A stretch of DNA of 64,000 nt from Falsiroseomonas sp050563525 (GCF_050563525.1 NZ_JBNXUN010000019.1:1-64000); one strand, 5' to 3'. Positions 17,406 to 25,768 are shown, numbered from the stretch's first letter. Made by a program: numbers and translations. The notes: a model not told the origin generated them from the sequence alone.

Positions 17406-18404
17406 TCAGCTGACGGCGTTGATGCGGTCGAGCACGCCGGCCGGCCAGGCCTGCGACAGCGGCGAGGCGAGGTAGCGGCGCTGCGCCTCCGCCCGGAAGG
17501 CGGCGACATCGGGGGCATAGACCTCAAGGCCCTGGGTGCGGAAGAAGTTCACCATTTCCTCCTCCTGCATTAGGTGGCGGCGCGTGCTGGCCTCGATCGC
17601 CTTGTCGGCGGCGGCCTGGATGGCGGCCTGCTGCGCCGGCGTCAGCCCGTCCCACAACCGCGCCGAGATCGACAGCAGGTCGTAGGCGACCAGGTGGCTG
17701 GTCAGCACGAACTGCGTCGTGACCTCGTGGAAGCGCATGGTGCGGCTGGTCGGCAGCGGGTTGTCCTGGCCATCCACCGCGCCGGTCTGCAACGCCGTGT
17801 ACAACTCGGCGAAGGCCACCGGAGTCGGGTTGGCGCCGAGCGCCTCCCCGAGGAACTGCCAGGCCTCGCCCGGCGGCATCCGCAGCTTCATCCCGGCGAG
17901 GTCCGCCGGCGTGCTGATGCGCTTGCGCGGCTTCAGGTTGACGTGGCGCGTGCCGAAATACAGCGGGCCGAGGACATGGACGTTCAGCTGGTCCCGCGCC
18001 ATCCGGTTGAACTCGCGCCCGACATCGCCGGCGAAGGTCTTCCGCATGTGCTCCGCATCGCGGAACAGGTAGGCGGAGGTCATCACCGACCAGGCCGGGA
18101 TCTGGCGGGAGATGTCCTGCGGCGCGAGGTTCGCCATCTCCAGGTTGTTGCGCTGGATCGCCACCAGCTCAGTCCCCTGGCGGAACAACGTGGCGTTCAG
18201 GTGCAACTCGACATCGAACTGGCCGGCCAGGTCGGTGACGAAGCCGCGCATCGCCTCGCCGCGGATGTCCTGGTCGGAGAAGACGGCGGCGAAGCGGATG
18301 CGCCGCCGGGCCTGCGCCACGGCCGGCGCAGCAAGGCCGGCTGCCAGGGCCGCGGCCCCCATCACGGCGCCCATTGCGGAACGACGCCCCATCATCGCGC
18401 CCAT
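17406..18404 (-). CDS. TRAP transporter substrate-binding protein (DctP family)
   Basis: This 332-residue periplasmic solute receptor begins with an Ala-rich signal peptide after MGRRSAMG; the two arginines may suggest Tat export but are not a full motif. DctP marks are LKPRKRISTPADLAGMKLRM, the ligand-gating Arg in RMPPGEAW, and ALQTGAVDGQDNPL near residue 205. GGAGG six bases before ATG 18404 decides the start over internal Met codons. First gene of the TRAP-aroQ operon, divergent from the double GntR regulator. Confidence 0.9.
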   Translation of the reverse strand: MGAMMGRRSAMGAVMGAAALAAGLAAPAVAQARRRIRFAAVFSDQDIRGEAMRGFVTDLAGQFDVELHLNATLFRQGTELVAIQRNNLEMANLAPQDISRQIPAWSVMTSAYLFRDAEHMRKTFAGDVGREFNRMARDQLNVHVLGPLYFGTRHVNLKPRKRISTPADLAGMKLRMPPGEAWQFLGEALGANPTPVAFAELYTALQTGAVDGQDNPLPTSRTMRFHEVTTQFVLTSHLVAYDLLSISARLWDGLTPAQQAAIQAAADKAIEASTRRHLMQEEEMVNFFRTQGLEVYAPDVAAFRAEAQRRYLASPLSQAWPAGVLDRINAVS

Positions 18405-18480
18405 GCGCGTCCTCCCACCGATTGCTTGGCCGCGGATGCCGCGGCGGACCCACGCTATTGAGGCACCGGTACGGAATCAA

Positions 18481-18492
18481 GCGTCCAGACGC
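18481..18492. promoter_or_regulatory. candidate operator in the TRAP/GntR divergent region
   Basis: GCGTCCAGACGC is a perfect inverted repeat (arms GCGTC/GACGC, 2-base spacer) near the middle of the 175-base divergent interval. It contains GT and AC half-sites, as in FadR-type operators, but four bases apart rather than the usual three. CGGTACGG also occurs twice nearby, at 18467-18474 and 18531-18538. Binding by the neighbouring regulator is inference. Confidence 0.3.
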
Positions 18493-18579
18493 ATTATCTA
18501 GGAGATTTTCTGGAATCGCGGATATTGTGGCGGTACGGGCCAGCGTGATCTGCTGCGCGGGACCAGCGACCGGGACAGG

Positions 18580-19971
18580 ATGACGAGCCGGGTGGAGGAA
18601 GGCTTCAGCGACGCCGCCTATCGGCGCATCCGCGGCGACCTGATCCTCGGGCGCTTGGCACCCGGCGCGAAGCTGGGGCTGGAGGGGCTGCGCCCGGTCT
18701 ACGGCGCCGGCGTCGCGACGTTGCGCGAAGCCCTCAATCGCCTGGCGAGCGAGGGGCTGGTCCTCGCAGAGGGCCAGCGTGGCTTCGCCGTGGCGCCAGT
18801 CTCGGCGGAGGATTTTAGCGAGGTGGCGGCGCTGCGCCTGCTGCTGGAATGCCACGCCATCCAGGCCAGCTTCGCCGCCGGCGACCTGGATTGGGAAGGC
18901 GAGGTGGTCGGCGCGCACCACAAGCTGGCCGTGATCGAACACCGGTTGCTGGCTGGCCAGGCGGCCGACGCGGCACTTTGGAAGCGCTACGACCGGGACT
19001 TCCATCATGCGCTGATCGCGGCCTGCGGCTCGGCGACCCTGCTGGAGGCCTATGCCGCGGCCTATGACCGCTACCTGCGCTACCAGATGGTAGCGGTGGT
19101 ATTCCGCGGCGCCGTGGCGGCGGACCAGCACGCGGCCCTGCTCGACTGCGCGTTGCGCCGGGACCCCGCGGCCGCCTGCGCCACCCTGGCGGCGCATGTC
19201 GATGGCTGCGTCGCGCATGTGGCCGCGACCGGTGCCCTCGCCGGCTTCACGCCAGCGCTCCGCCGCCACCCGGCCCCACCCAGCGCCGAATCGGCGAGCG
19301 AGCGTGCCTACCGCCTGATCCGCGGCGACCTGCTGCGCGGCATCCTCGCACCCGGCCAGAAACTGCGGCTGGAGGCGCTGCGCGAGCGCTATGGCGCCGG
19401 CATCAGCACGTTGCGGGAGGTGCTGAGCCGCCTGACGGTGGAGCGGTTCATCGTGGCCGAGGGCCAGCGCGGCTTCGAGGTCGCGCCCCTATCGGCCGCG
19501 AATCTGCACGAGGTGGCGAGCCTGCGCCTGCTGCTCGAGGGCCATGCGCTGGGCCATGCCTTCCACGCCGGCGACCTGGAGTGGGAGGCGCGGGTGGTGG
19601 CCGCGCATCACCGCCTGGCGCAGATGCAGGACCGGCTGCGTGCGGGAGACGCGGCGGCACTGGACCAGTGGCGGCGCCTCGATGCGCAGTTCCACCAGGC
19701 CCTGATTTCCGCCTGCGGATCGCACACCCTGATGGCAACCCATGCCGCGGTGTTCGACCGCTATCTGCGCTACCAGAACATCGCCCTGGGTTTCCGGGGC
19801 GATATCGCGGTGCGGGAACACCAGGCCCTGCTGGATTGCGCCTTGCGCCGGGATGCGGCGGGGGCGCGGCGGGTGCTGGCCGCGCATATCGGCGGCGGCG
19901 TCGACCAGGCGCTAGCCAGCGGCGCGATCGAGGGGGCCAGACCCCTCGGGCAGAGGGCGCGCCGGGCGTGA
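18580..19971 (+). CDS. tandem double GntR-FCD transcriptional regulator (single-chain pseudodimer)
   Basis: The 463-residue protein is two complete GntR/FadR-type regulators in one chain. Each unit has a winged helix (residues ~9-75 and ~239-305) and an FCD ligand domain. Residues 11-210 align with 241-440 without a gap at an exact offset of 230; I count 120 of 200 identities. Both FCD domains keep the metal ligands D138/H142/H184/H206 and D368/H372/H414/H436. A short linker (APPSAESASE) joins them. GntR proteins normally dimerise, so this may work as a covalent dimer. It is divergent from the TRAP-aroQ operon and is probably its regulator. Confidence 0.92.
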   Translation: MTSRVEEGFSDAAYRRIRGDLILGRLAPGAKLGLEGLRPVYGAGVATLREALNRLASEGLVLAEGQRGFAVAPVSAEDFSEVAALRLLLECHAIQASFAAGDLDWEGEVVGAHHKLAVIEHRLLAGQAADAALWKRYDRDFHHALIAACGSATLLEAYAAAYDRYLRYQMVAVVFRGAVAADQHAALLDCALRRDPAAACATLAAHVDGCVAHVAATGALAGFTPALRRHPAPPSAESASERAYRLIRGDLLRGILAPGQKLRLEALRERYGAGISTLREVLSRLTVERFIVAEGQRGFEVAPLSAANLHEVASLRLLLEGHALGHAFHAGDLEWEARVVAAHHRLAQMQDRLRAGDAAALDQWRRLDAQFHQALISACGSHTLMATHAAVFDRYLRYQNIALGFRGDIAVREHQALLDCALRRDAAGARRVLAAHIGGGVDQALASGAIEGARPLGQRARRA

Positions 19972-19990
19972 AATCCGCGCCCGGCCGCGC

Positions 19991-20018
19991 GTCGCGCCGT
20001 TACTGTCGCGCCGTTACT
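19991..20018. repeat. perfect 14-bp tandem duplication at the SWIB gene stop
   Basis: GTCGCGCCGTTACT occurs at 19991-20004 and again at 20005-20018. The stop codon of the minus-strand SWIB gene (20016-20014) lies in the second copy. Confidence 0.9.
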
Positions 20019-20361
20019 TCAGATGCTGGGCCAGGTGCTTGTTCATCTCGAACATGGTCACCTTGTCCTTGCCGAACACCTTGCGCAGCTTGTCATCGGC
20101 AATGATCTCGCGCCCGTCATCGGGGTTCTGCAGCTTGTTTTCCTTGATGTAGACCCAGACCTTGCTGACCACCTCGCCGCGCGCGAGTTTGCCTTCACCG
20201 ACCACGGCCGCCAGTTCCGCCGAGGGCTGCAGCGGCTGCTGCAGCGCGTTGGGCTTGGCGCCCTTGGCGGGCTTGTCGATCTTGGCTGCCTTTTCCTTGG
20301 CCGGGGCCGCATCCTTCGGCGCCTTGGTTTCCGACGTCTTCGGGGGGGCCTTGCTGGGCAT
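20014..20361 (-). CDS. SWIB/MDM2 domain-containing protein
   Basis: The 115-residue protein has a Lys/Ala/Pro-rich flexible N-terminus (residues 1-40), then a SWIB domain: LARGEVVSKVWVYIKENKLQ, DDGREIIADDKLRKVFG and a final helix EMNKHLAQHLK. SWIB domains are chromatin-type folds found in bacteria as small DNA-associated proteins, often fused to topoisomerase or expressed alone; the function here is unproven. AGGAA lies seven bases before ATG 20361. Its 3' end carries a 14-bp tandem duplication. Confidence 0.9.
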   Translation of the reverse strand: MPSKAPPKTSETKAPKDAAPAKEKAAKIDKPAKGAKPNALQQPLQPSAELAAVVGEGKLARGEVVSKVWVYIKENKLQNPDDGREIIADDKLRKVFGKDKVTMFEMNKHLAQHLK

Positions 20362-20645
20362 GCATATGTTCCTGGCTGCTGGCGCCCGGCCGCCCTTCAA
20401 GGGCCAGCGGACGAAGTTTGGATCGAAACGGCGGCGTTGTCTGGCGGTTCCCGAGGATCAGGTTTTTCCACCGGGGCGTGCAGGGTGACATGAATAGGGC
20501 GCCGCGTCAGTGTGGATCAAGACCAATCCGTTTCGCGGGTACGTACCGCGGATCGGGCCAGGTCGGCGCCGCTTGTCACTGAACGGAGGCGCGTGCTTAC
20601 GTTCCGGCCTGCCTGGAGCCGGCCTGTTTGGAGTCAGACGCTGCC
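20362..20645. other. divergent intergenic region without visible genes
   Basis: About 284 bases separate the SWIB and DadA-like genes. I see no open frame with a ribosome binding site and no clear hairpin. It presumably holds the two promoters. Confidence 0.4.
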
Positions 20646-21911
20646 ATGACCGGTCCGCACCCGCCCCGGGTCCTCGTGGTCGGCGCCGGCATCGTCGGCC
20701 TCGCGCTCGCCTGGCGCCTGCTGCGCGGCGGCGCCTCCGTCACCGTCGTGGATGCCGAACCGCCTGGCGAGGGCGGCGCCAGCTTCGGCAATGCGGGCGC
20801 GATCAGCGCCAGTTCCGTCGCGCCGCTGGCCATGCCCGGCCTGCTGCGCCAGGTGCCGCGCATGCTGCTGGACCGCGCCGCGCCCTTGCATGTGCCGCCC
20901 GCCTACTGGTGGCGCGCCGCGCCCTGGCTGGCCCGCTTCGTCGCCGCGGCGCGTCCGGCCGCCGTGTCCCGCGCCACGGCGGCACTGGACCAGCTGCTGC
21001 ACCTGGCGACGGAACAGCACCACGCGCTGGCGCAGGAGATTGGCGCGCCGGAGCTGCTTCGGGCGCATGGCCAACTCTACATATACCGCGATGCCGCGCA
21101 GCTGGCGAAGGACACCCCGGCCTGGGAGATCCGGCGCCGCCACGGCGCCCGGCTCGAAAAGCTGGACCGCACCGGCATCACCGCGCTGGAACCCGCGATC
21201 GGCGAGGCCTACCAGCTCGGCATGTTCCTGCCGGACCACACCCATTGCGCCTCACCGCTCCGCTACGCGCGCCGGTTGGCCGAGGCGTTCGGGCAGGCCG
21301 GCGGCACCATCCTGCGCGATCGTATCACCGCGCTGGCGACCAGCGATGGCCGCATCTCCGGCGCCCAGGGGGAGGCCGCGCTGCACCAGGCGGAGGTGGT
21401 GGTGCTCGCCGCCGGTGCCTGGTCGGCCCGACTGGCCGCCCCGCTCGGCTACCGCATCCCGCTGGAAACGCAGCGCGGCTACCATGTGGACCTGCCCGAT
21501 GCCGGCGTCACGCTGACCCGGCCGGTGATCCCGGCGGACCGCAAGGTGTTCATCACGCCGATGGAGGGCGCGCTACGTGTCGCCGGCACGGTGGAGTTCG
21601 GTGGGCTCGGCCGCCCCCGGGATGCCGCACGGGCGGAACTGCTGTATGGCGACCTCGCGGCGGTGTTCCCGGACGCCAAGGTCACGAGGGCCTCGGATTT
21701 CTGGATGGGCCACCGGCCCTGCCTGCCGGATTCGGTGCCGGTGATCGGACCGGCGCAGCGCGTGCCCGGCCTGTGGTTCGCGTTCGGCCACGGCCACCTC
21801 GGGCTCACCGGCTCGGCCCCGACGGCGGAGCTGCTGGCGCCCGCGATCCTGGGCCGCCCCGCCAACCAGGACCTCGCCCCCTACGCGGCAGAGCGCTTCG
21901 CCGGCGCCTGA
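20646..21911 (+). CDS. FAD-dependent D-amino-acid dehydrogenase-like oxidoreductase
   Basis: This 421-residue DAO-family flavoenzyme has a Rossmann FAD motif at the N-terminus (VLVVGAGIVGLALAWRL, residues ~9-25) and the acidic VVDAE at the end of beta-2. A GASFGNAGAISASSVAPLAMPG segment follows, as in DadA proteins, and a C-terminal FAFGHGHLGLTGSAPTAELL closes the FAD site. It should oxidise a D-amino acid or similar amine and pass electrons to the quinone pool. The ATG at 20646 starts just before the FAD fold. No racemase is adjacent. Confidence 0.88.
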   Translation: MTGPHPPRVLVVGAGIVGLALAWRLLRGGASVTVVDAEPPGEGGASFGNAGAISASSVAPLAMPGLLRQVPRMLLDRAAPLHVPPAYWWRAAPWLARFVAAARPAAVSRATAALDQLLHLATEQHHALAQEIGAPELLRAHGQLYIYRDAAQLAKDTPAWEIRRRHGARLEKLDRTGITALEPAIGEAYQLGMFLPDHTHCASPLRYARRLAEAFGQAGGTILRDRITALATSDGRISGAQGEAALHQAEVVVLAAGAWSARLAAPLGYRIPLETQRGYHVDLPDAGVTLTRPVIPADRKVFITPMEGALRVAGTVEFGGLGRPRDAARAELLYGDLAAVFPDAKVTRASDFWMGHRPCLPDSVPVIGPAQRVPGLWFAFGHGHLGLTGSAPTAELLAPAILGRPANQDLAPYAAERFAGA

Positions 21912-21927
21912 CGCGCCAGCCGAACCG

Positions 21928-21957
21928 TTGACTCACCGGCCGACGCGCGGCTATACG
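21928..21957 (+). promoter_or_regulatory. candidate sigma-70 promoter for rplU-rpmA
   Basis: TTGACT (21928-21933) and TATACG (21952-21957) are separated by 18 bases. The predicted start near 21964 leaves a leader of about 120 bases before rplU. No L21-binding leader structure was identified. Confidence 0.55.
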
Positions 21958-22084
21958 CTGCGCCCTCCGGCCACCCAGGTGCTCAGGCGCTTCGGAAGGC
22001 CGGCGGCCAGTCATGGCCGAACCACCTCCAACAGTCCGGGCGGACTCGCCCATGGCACCGGACCTCGAAAGCCCGAGCGCGAAC

Positions 22085-22402
22085 ATGACCTATGCAGTGA
22101 TCCGCACCGGCGGCAAACAGTACCGCGTCACGCCCGACGCCGTGCTGACCGTCGAGAAGCTCGAGGCCGAACCCGGCTCCACCATCACCTTCCACGATGT
22201 CCTGGCCCTTGGCGACGAGTCCGGCCTGACGCTCGGTGCGCCGACCGTTCCGGGCGCCACCGTCACCGCGGTGGTGGAACGCCAGACGCGCGATGCCAAG
22301 GTGATCATCTTCAAGAAGCGCCGCCGGAAGAACAGCCGCCGCAAGAACGGCCATCGCCAGATGCAGACCGTGCTCCGCATCTCCGGCATCGTTGCAGCGT
22401 AA
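22085..22402 (+). CDS. rplU: 50S ribosomal protein L21
   Basis: The 105-residue protein has the L21 start MTYAVIRTGGKQYRV, followed by a beta barrel and a basic KRRRKNSRRKNGHRQ stretch that contacts 23S rRNA. Start and length match the family. It is first of rplU-rpmA; this pair followed by obgE is among the best conserved bacterial gene orders. Confidence 0.98.
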   Translation: MTYAVIRTGGKQYRVTPDAVLTVEKLEAEPGSTITFHDVLALGDESGLTLGAPTVPGATVTAVVERQTRDAKVIIFKKRRRKNSRRKNGHRQMQTVLRISGIVAA

Positions 22403-22414
22403 GGATTTCGGAAA

Positions 22415-22684
22415 ATGGCACATAAGAAGGCAGGCGGTTCCTCCCGCAACGGCCGCGACTCCGCGGGCAAGCGCCTCGGCGTGAAGCGCTCGGACGGCCA
22501 GTTCGTCCAGGCCGGCAACATCCTGGTCACCCAGCGCGGCACCAAGATGATGGCCGGCAGCAACGTGCTGGTGGGCCGGACCCACTCCCTGCACGCCCTC
22601 GTCACCGGCCATGTGAAGTTCGAGCGCAAGGCCGAAGGCCGCGTGCAGGTCTCCATCACGCCGATGGCCATCGCCGCCGAATAA
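22415..22684 (+). CDS. rpmA: 50S ribosomal protein L27
   Basis: The 89-residue L27 begins MAHKKAGGSSRNGRDSAGKR. The mature N-terminal tail reaches the peptidyl transferase centre; there is no Firmicutes-type cleaved leader. It lies 12 bases after rplU and is followed by a strong GC hairpin that could end the ribosomal transcript before obgE. Confidence 0.98.
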   Translation: MAHKKAGGSSRNGRDSAGKRLGVKRSDGQFVQAGNILVTQRGTKMMAGSNVLVGRTHSLHALVTGHVKFERKAEGRVQVSITPMAIAAE

Positions 22685-22711
22685 GGAAGCGGTCGTCTGG
22701 CAGGCGTTGGG

Positions 22712-22733
22712 ACGGGGGCCGCACGGCCCCCGT
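22712..22733 (+). terminator. GC-rich hairpin after rpmA
   Basis: Perfect 10-base arms, ACGGGGGCCG (22712-22721) and CGGCCCCCGT (22724-22733), are separated by two bases, so in practice the loop is four to six bases. The following TCGCGTTT is only weakly T-rich. This is likely an intrinsic terminator, possibly leaky, allowing some obgE readthrough. Confidence 0.6.
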
Positions 22734-22777
22734 TCGCGTTTCCAGGCTCCGGACCCCCAGATCCTAGACATGGCGCC

Positions 22778-23803
22778 ATGAAATTCCTCGACGAAGCCAA
22801 GGTACATGTGAAGGCAGGTGACGGCGGCGACGGCGTCATTGCCTTCCGGCGCGAGAAGTACATCGAATTTGGCGGCCCTGACGGTGGCAATGGCGGCAAG
22901 GGCGGCGACGTGATCATCGAGGCCGTGGACGGCCTGAACACGCTGATCGACTACCGCTACGCCCAGCACTTCCGGTCCCGCAAGGGCGGCAACGGCGCGG
23001 GCTCAGACCGCACCGGCGCCGGGTCCGACGACGTCATCATGAAGGTGCCGGTCGGCACGCAGATCCTGGACGAGGACAAGGAAGCCCTGCTGGCGGACCT
23101 GACCGAAGTCGGCCAGCGCGTCGTTATCGCCCGCGGCGGCGACGGCGGGCACGGCAACGCCACCTTCAAGACCTCCACCAACCGCGCGCCCCGCCGCGCC
23201 GACAAGGGCTGGCCGGGCGAAGAACGCTCGATCTGGCTGCGCCTGAAGCTGATCGCGGACAGCGGTCTGCTCGGCCTGCCGAATGCCGGCAAATCCACCT
23301 TCCTCGCCGCCGTCTCCGCGGCGCGGCCGAAGGTCGCGGACTACCCCTTCACCACGCTGCACCCGCAGCTTGGCGTGGTGCGGCTGAACCCGGATGGCAC
23401 GCCGTCCCGCGACGGCTCGCTGGAATTCGTCCTGGCCGACATCCCCGGCCTGATCGAGGGCGCGCATGAAGGCGCCGGCCTCGGCACCCGCTTCCTCGGC
23501 CATGTCGAACGCTGCGCCGTGCTGCTGCACCTGGTCGATGGCACCGCCGCCGACCCTGCCGCGGCCTACCGCACGATCCGGGAAGAACTGGCCGGCTACG
23601 GCGGCGGACTTGCCGACAAGCCAGAGGTGGTGGCGCTGAACAAATCGGACGCGATGACGCCGCAGGCCACGGCCTCGCGCCTCAAGGCGCTGTCCAAGGC
23701 GGCGGGCAAGCCCGCCCTGCTGGTCTCGGGCGCCACCGGGGCCGGGGTGCCGCAGGTGCTGCGGGCGCTGTACGAGCAGATCCTGGCCGACCGCCAGCGC
23801 TGA
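22778..23803 (+). CDS. obgE: GTPase ObgE
   Basis: The 341-residue Obg GTPase assists large ribosomal subunit assembly. The N-terminal glycine-rich Obg domain (MKFLDEAKVHVKAGDGGDG, residues 1-158) is followed by the G domain. Visible motifs are G1 GLPNAGKST, G3 DIPGLIEGAHEG and G4 NKSD. The protein ends soon after the G domain, so it lacks the variable C-terminal extension, as in many alphaproteobacteria. proB follows after 11 bases. Confidence 0.98.
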   Translation: MKFLDEAKVHVKAGDGGDGVIAFRREKYIEFGGPDGGNGGKGGDVIIEAVDGLNTLIDYRYAQHFRSRKGGNGAGSDRTGAGSDDVIMKVPVGTQILDEDKEALLADLTEVGQRVVIARGGDGGHGNATFKTSTNRAPRRADKGWPGEERSIWLRLKLIADSGLLGLPNAGKSTFLAAVSAARPKVADYPFTTLHPQLGVVRLNPDGTPSRDGSLEFVLADIPGLIEGAHEGAGLGTRFLGHVERCAVLLHLVDGTAADPAAAYRTIREELAGYGGGLADKPEVVALNKSDAMTPQATASRLKALSKAAGKPALLVSGATGAGVPQVLRALYEQILADRQR

Positions 23804-23814
23804 GAGGGCGGCCC

Positions 23815-24933
23815 ATGCTCCCCTCCCTCGCCACCGCGCGGCGCATCGTCGTCAAGATCGGCTCCGCCCTCGTCGTAGACCCTGGCAGCGCCACGCCGCG
23901 GGAGGCCTGGCTGGCCGGCGTGGCGCAGGATGTGGCAGCGCTGCGTACGCGGGGGGCGGAGGTCATCCTGGTGTCCTCCGGCGCCATCGCGCTGGCCCGC
24001 CACGCGCTCGGCCTCACCCGGAAAAAGACGCTGCGGCTGGAGGAGAAGCAGGCCGCCGCCGCCGTCGGGCAGATCCGGCTGGCCGGCGCCTGGGCGCAGG
24101 CGCTGTCCGCCGTGCAGCTCAACGCCGCGCAGCTGCTGCTGACGCTGGAGGACAGCGAGGATCGCCGGCGCTACCTGAACGCCCGCGCGACGCTCGGCAC
24201 GCTGCTGACGCTCGGCTGCATTCCCGTCATCAACGAGAACGACACCGTCGCCACCGCCGAGATCCGCTTCGGCGACAATGACCGCCTGGCCGCCCGCGTG
24301 GCGGAGATGGTGGAAGCGGATGCGCTGGTGCTGCTGTCCGATATCGATGGCCTGTACACCGCCGACCCGCGACGCGACCCGCAGGCCGCGCATATCCCCG
24401 TGGTGCCGCACATCACGGAGGAGATCATGGCGATGGGCGGCGAGCCGCCGCCCGGCTATTCCTCCGGCGGCATGCGCACCAAGCTGATCGCGGCGCGCAT
24501 CGCGACCGGCGCCGGCTGCGCCATGGCGATCGCGCTCGGCCAGCGCGACCGGCCGCTGGATGCGATGATGCAGGGCGCGCGTTGCACCTGGTTCCTGCCG
24601 GAGAATGAGGGCCGTTCCGCGCGCAAGCGCTGGATCGCCGGCAGCCTGGCGCCGCTCGGCGCGCTGGTGGTGGATGCCGGCGCGGCACGCGCGTTGGCGC
24701 GCGGATCCTCGCTGCTGCCGGCTGGGGTGCGTTCCGTGGAAGGGACGTTCCAGCGCGGTGATCCGGTGGCGGTGCGCGACGAGGCCGGCCTGCTTCTGGC
24801 GCGCGGGCTATCCGCCTATGACGCCGACGCCGCCCGGCTGATCGCCGGCCACCGCAGCGAGGAACTCGAGCAGATCCTCGGCTGGCGGGGGCGGGACGAG
24901 ATCATCCACCGGGATGATCTCGTCGTGCTGTAG
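23815..24933 (+). CDS. proB: glutamate 5-kinase
   Basis: The 372-residue ProB makes glutamyl-5-phosphate, the first step of proline synthesis. The amino-acid kinase domain shows IVVKIGSALVV, VSSGAIALA, INENDTVATAEIRFGDND and GGMRTKLIAARIA. The C-terminal ~80 residues form a PUA domain. It lies 11 bases after obgE, in the usual operon position. proA, its normal neighbour, is 9.2 kb away. Its stop TAG lies inside the first copy of a 23-bp tandem repeat. Confidence 0.97.
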   Translation: MLPSLATARRIVVKIGSALVVDPGSATPREAWLAGVAQDVAALRTRGAEVILVSSGAIALARHALGLTRKKTLRLEEKQAAAAVGQIRLAGAWAQALSAVQLNAAQLLLTLEDSEDRRRYLNARATLGTLLTLGCIPVINENDTVATAEIRFGDNDRLAARVAEMVEADALVLLSDIDGLYTADPRRDPQAAHIPVVPHITEEIMAMGGEPPPGYSSGGMRTKLIAARIATGAGCAMAIALGQRDRPLDAMMQGARCTWFLPENEGRSARKRWIAGSLAPLGALVVDAGAARALARGSSLLPAGVRSVEGTFQRGDPVAVRDEAGLLLARGLSAYDADAARLIAGHRSEELEQILGWRGRDEIIHRDDLVVL

Positions 24934-24983
24934 GCACGCCGGTAGCCACGCTGTAGGCACGCCGGTAGCCAAGCTGCAGGCAC
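24928..24983. repeat. 23-bp tandem repeat across the proB stop codon
   Basis: Copies lie at 24928-24950 and 24951-24973 (one mismatch), plus a partial third copy at 24974-24983. The proB stop TAG (24931-24933) is in copy 1. The array ends next to the stop codon of the convergent gene (24986-24984), so it fills the whole interval. Confidence 0.9.
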
Positions 24984-25307
24984 TCAGCCGCGGTCGCCCG
25001 TCGTGGCGGCGAAGCGCGCGGGCTGCGCGGCCTCGATCTCCACCACGCTCTGGTTCTCGCCGCTGCCGACCACCCGCACGATGCGGGCCGACTGCATGCC
25101 GTTGACGCTGAGCGTTTCCGTCGTCGCGCCCTCGCCCGAGCCGGTCACGCGCACCAGCGCGCCGCCGACGATGTTGTGGTTCGGGTCACGGCCATGCACG
25201 ACGATGCTGTCGCCATCCTGCGTGGTCGTGAGCCACTGCGCCGAGGCGCCCTGGGCAAACCCCGTGGCCAGCAGCGCCGCCGCGGCCATCCGTGTGAACT
25301 GGTTCAT
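24984..25307 (-). CDS. small secreted protein with GxGEN motifs (paralogue 1)
   Basis: This 107-residue protein has a signal peptide (MNQFTRMAAAALLATGFAQG, cleavage near ASA-QW). The mature part contains NIVGG, GSGEG and GSGEN motifs in a beta-rich chain. It is related to the two proteins at 33124 and 33524, which share the same motifs and size. No known domain is recognised. It lies directly after proB on the opposite strand. Confidence 0.75.
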   Translation of the reverse strand: MNQFTRMAAAALLATGFAQGASAQWLTTTQDGDSIVVHGRDPNHNIVGGALVRVTGSGEGATTETLSVNGMQSARIVRVVGSGENQSVVEIEAAQPARFAATTGDRG

Positions 25308-25477
25308 CGGTCTTCTCCTGTCTCGCATCCTGTTGCGGTACGCCCTTGCGTCCGGGACGGAAGCTAGTGCGGCCGCGTTGCGGCAGGGTGTCGTGCCCCT
25401 CGCGGCGGGTTTCGACAGATGGCGCCCCCCGCCGACGTGCACGACACGGACGAAAGCAACGAAATGCAGGGTGTGCC

Positions 25478-25768
25478 TCAGCGCCAGCCGTAGCGATGGC
25501 CGCGCGGCGGCGCATGCCAGTTGCGCCGCTGTGGTGCGGCATAGGCATGGCCGCGGTAGCGCAGCGGCGTCACGTAGCGCGGTGCCACGTAGCGGGGTGC
25601 TGGGCGATGACTCCGCCGGTCATCGTGGCGCCGGTCGCGGTACTGCACCGGCGTCGCGTCGAGGGCCATTTCGGCCACGGGCCGCGGCGGGGTAGCCGGC
25701 GCGGCATTCGCGGTGCCGGCGGCAAACAGACCGAGGCTGAAGGCGGCGGCGAGAAAAAGGCGGCGCAT
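25478..25768 (-). CDS. small secreted Arg/His/Tyr-rich protein
   Basis: This 96-residue protein has a signal peptide (MRRLFLAAAFSLGLFAAGTA, cleavage after ANA). The mature 73 residues are basic and low in complexity, with repeated RYV, PRY and HDDRR-type groups and no Cys. AGGAGG five bases before the ATG supports the start. The function is unknown; it may bind polyanions or metals, as a guess. It lies divergent from the chemoreceptor gene. Confidence 0.65.
   Translation of the reverse strand: MRRLFLAAAFSLGLFAAGTANAAPATPPRPVAEMALDATPVQYRDRRHDDRRSHRPAPRYVAPRYVTPLRYRGHAYAAPQRRNWHAPPRGHRYGWR

Noticed and set aside
22013..22084. Upstream ATG at 22013 as an N-terminal extension of rplU
   Set aside because: The extension is Pro/Ser-rich and not found in L21; the standard MTYAVIRTGGKQY start at 22085 is clear.
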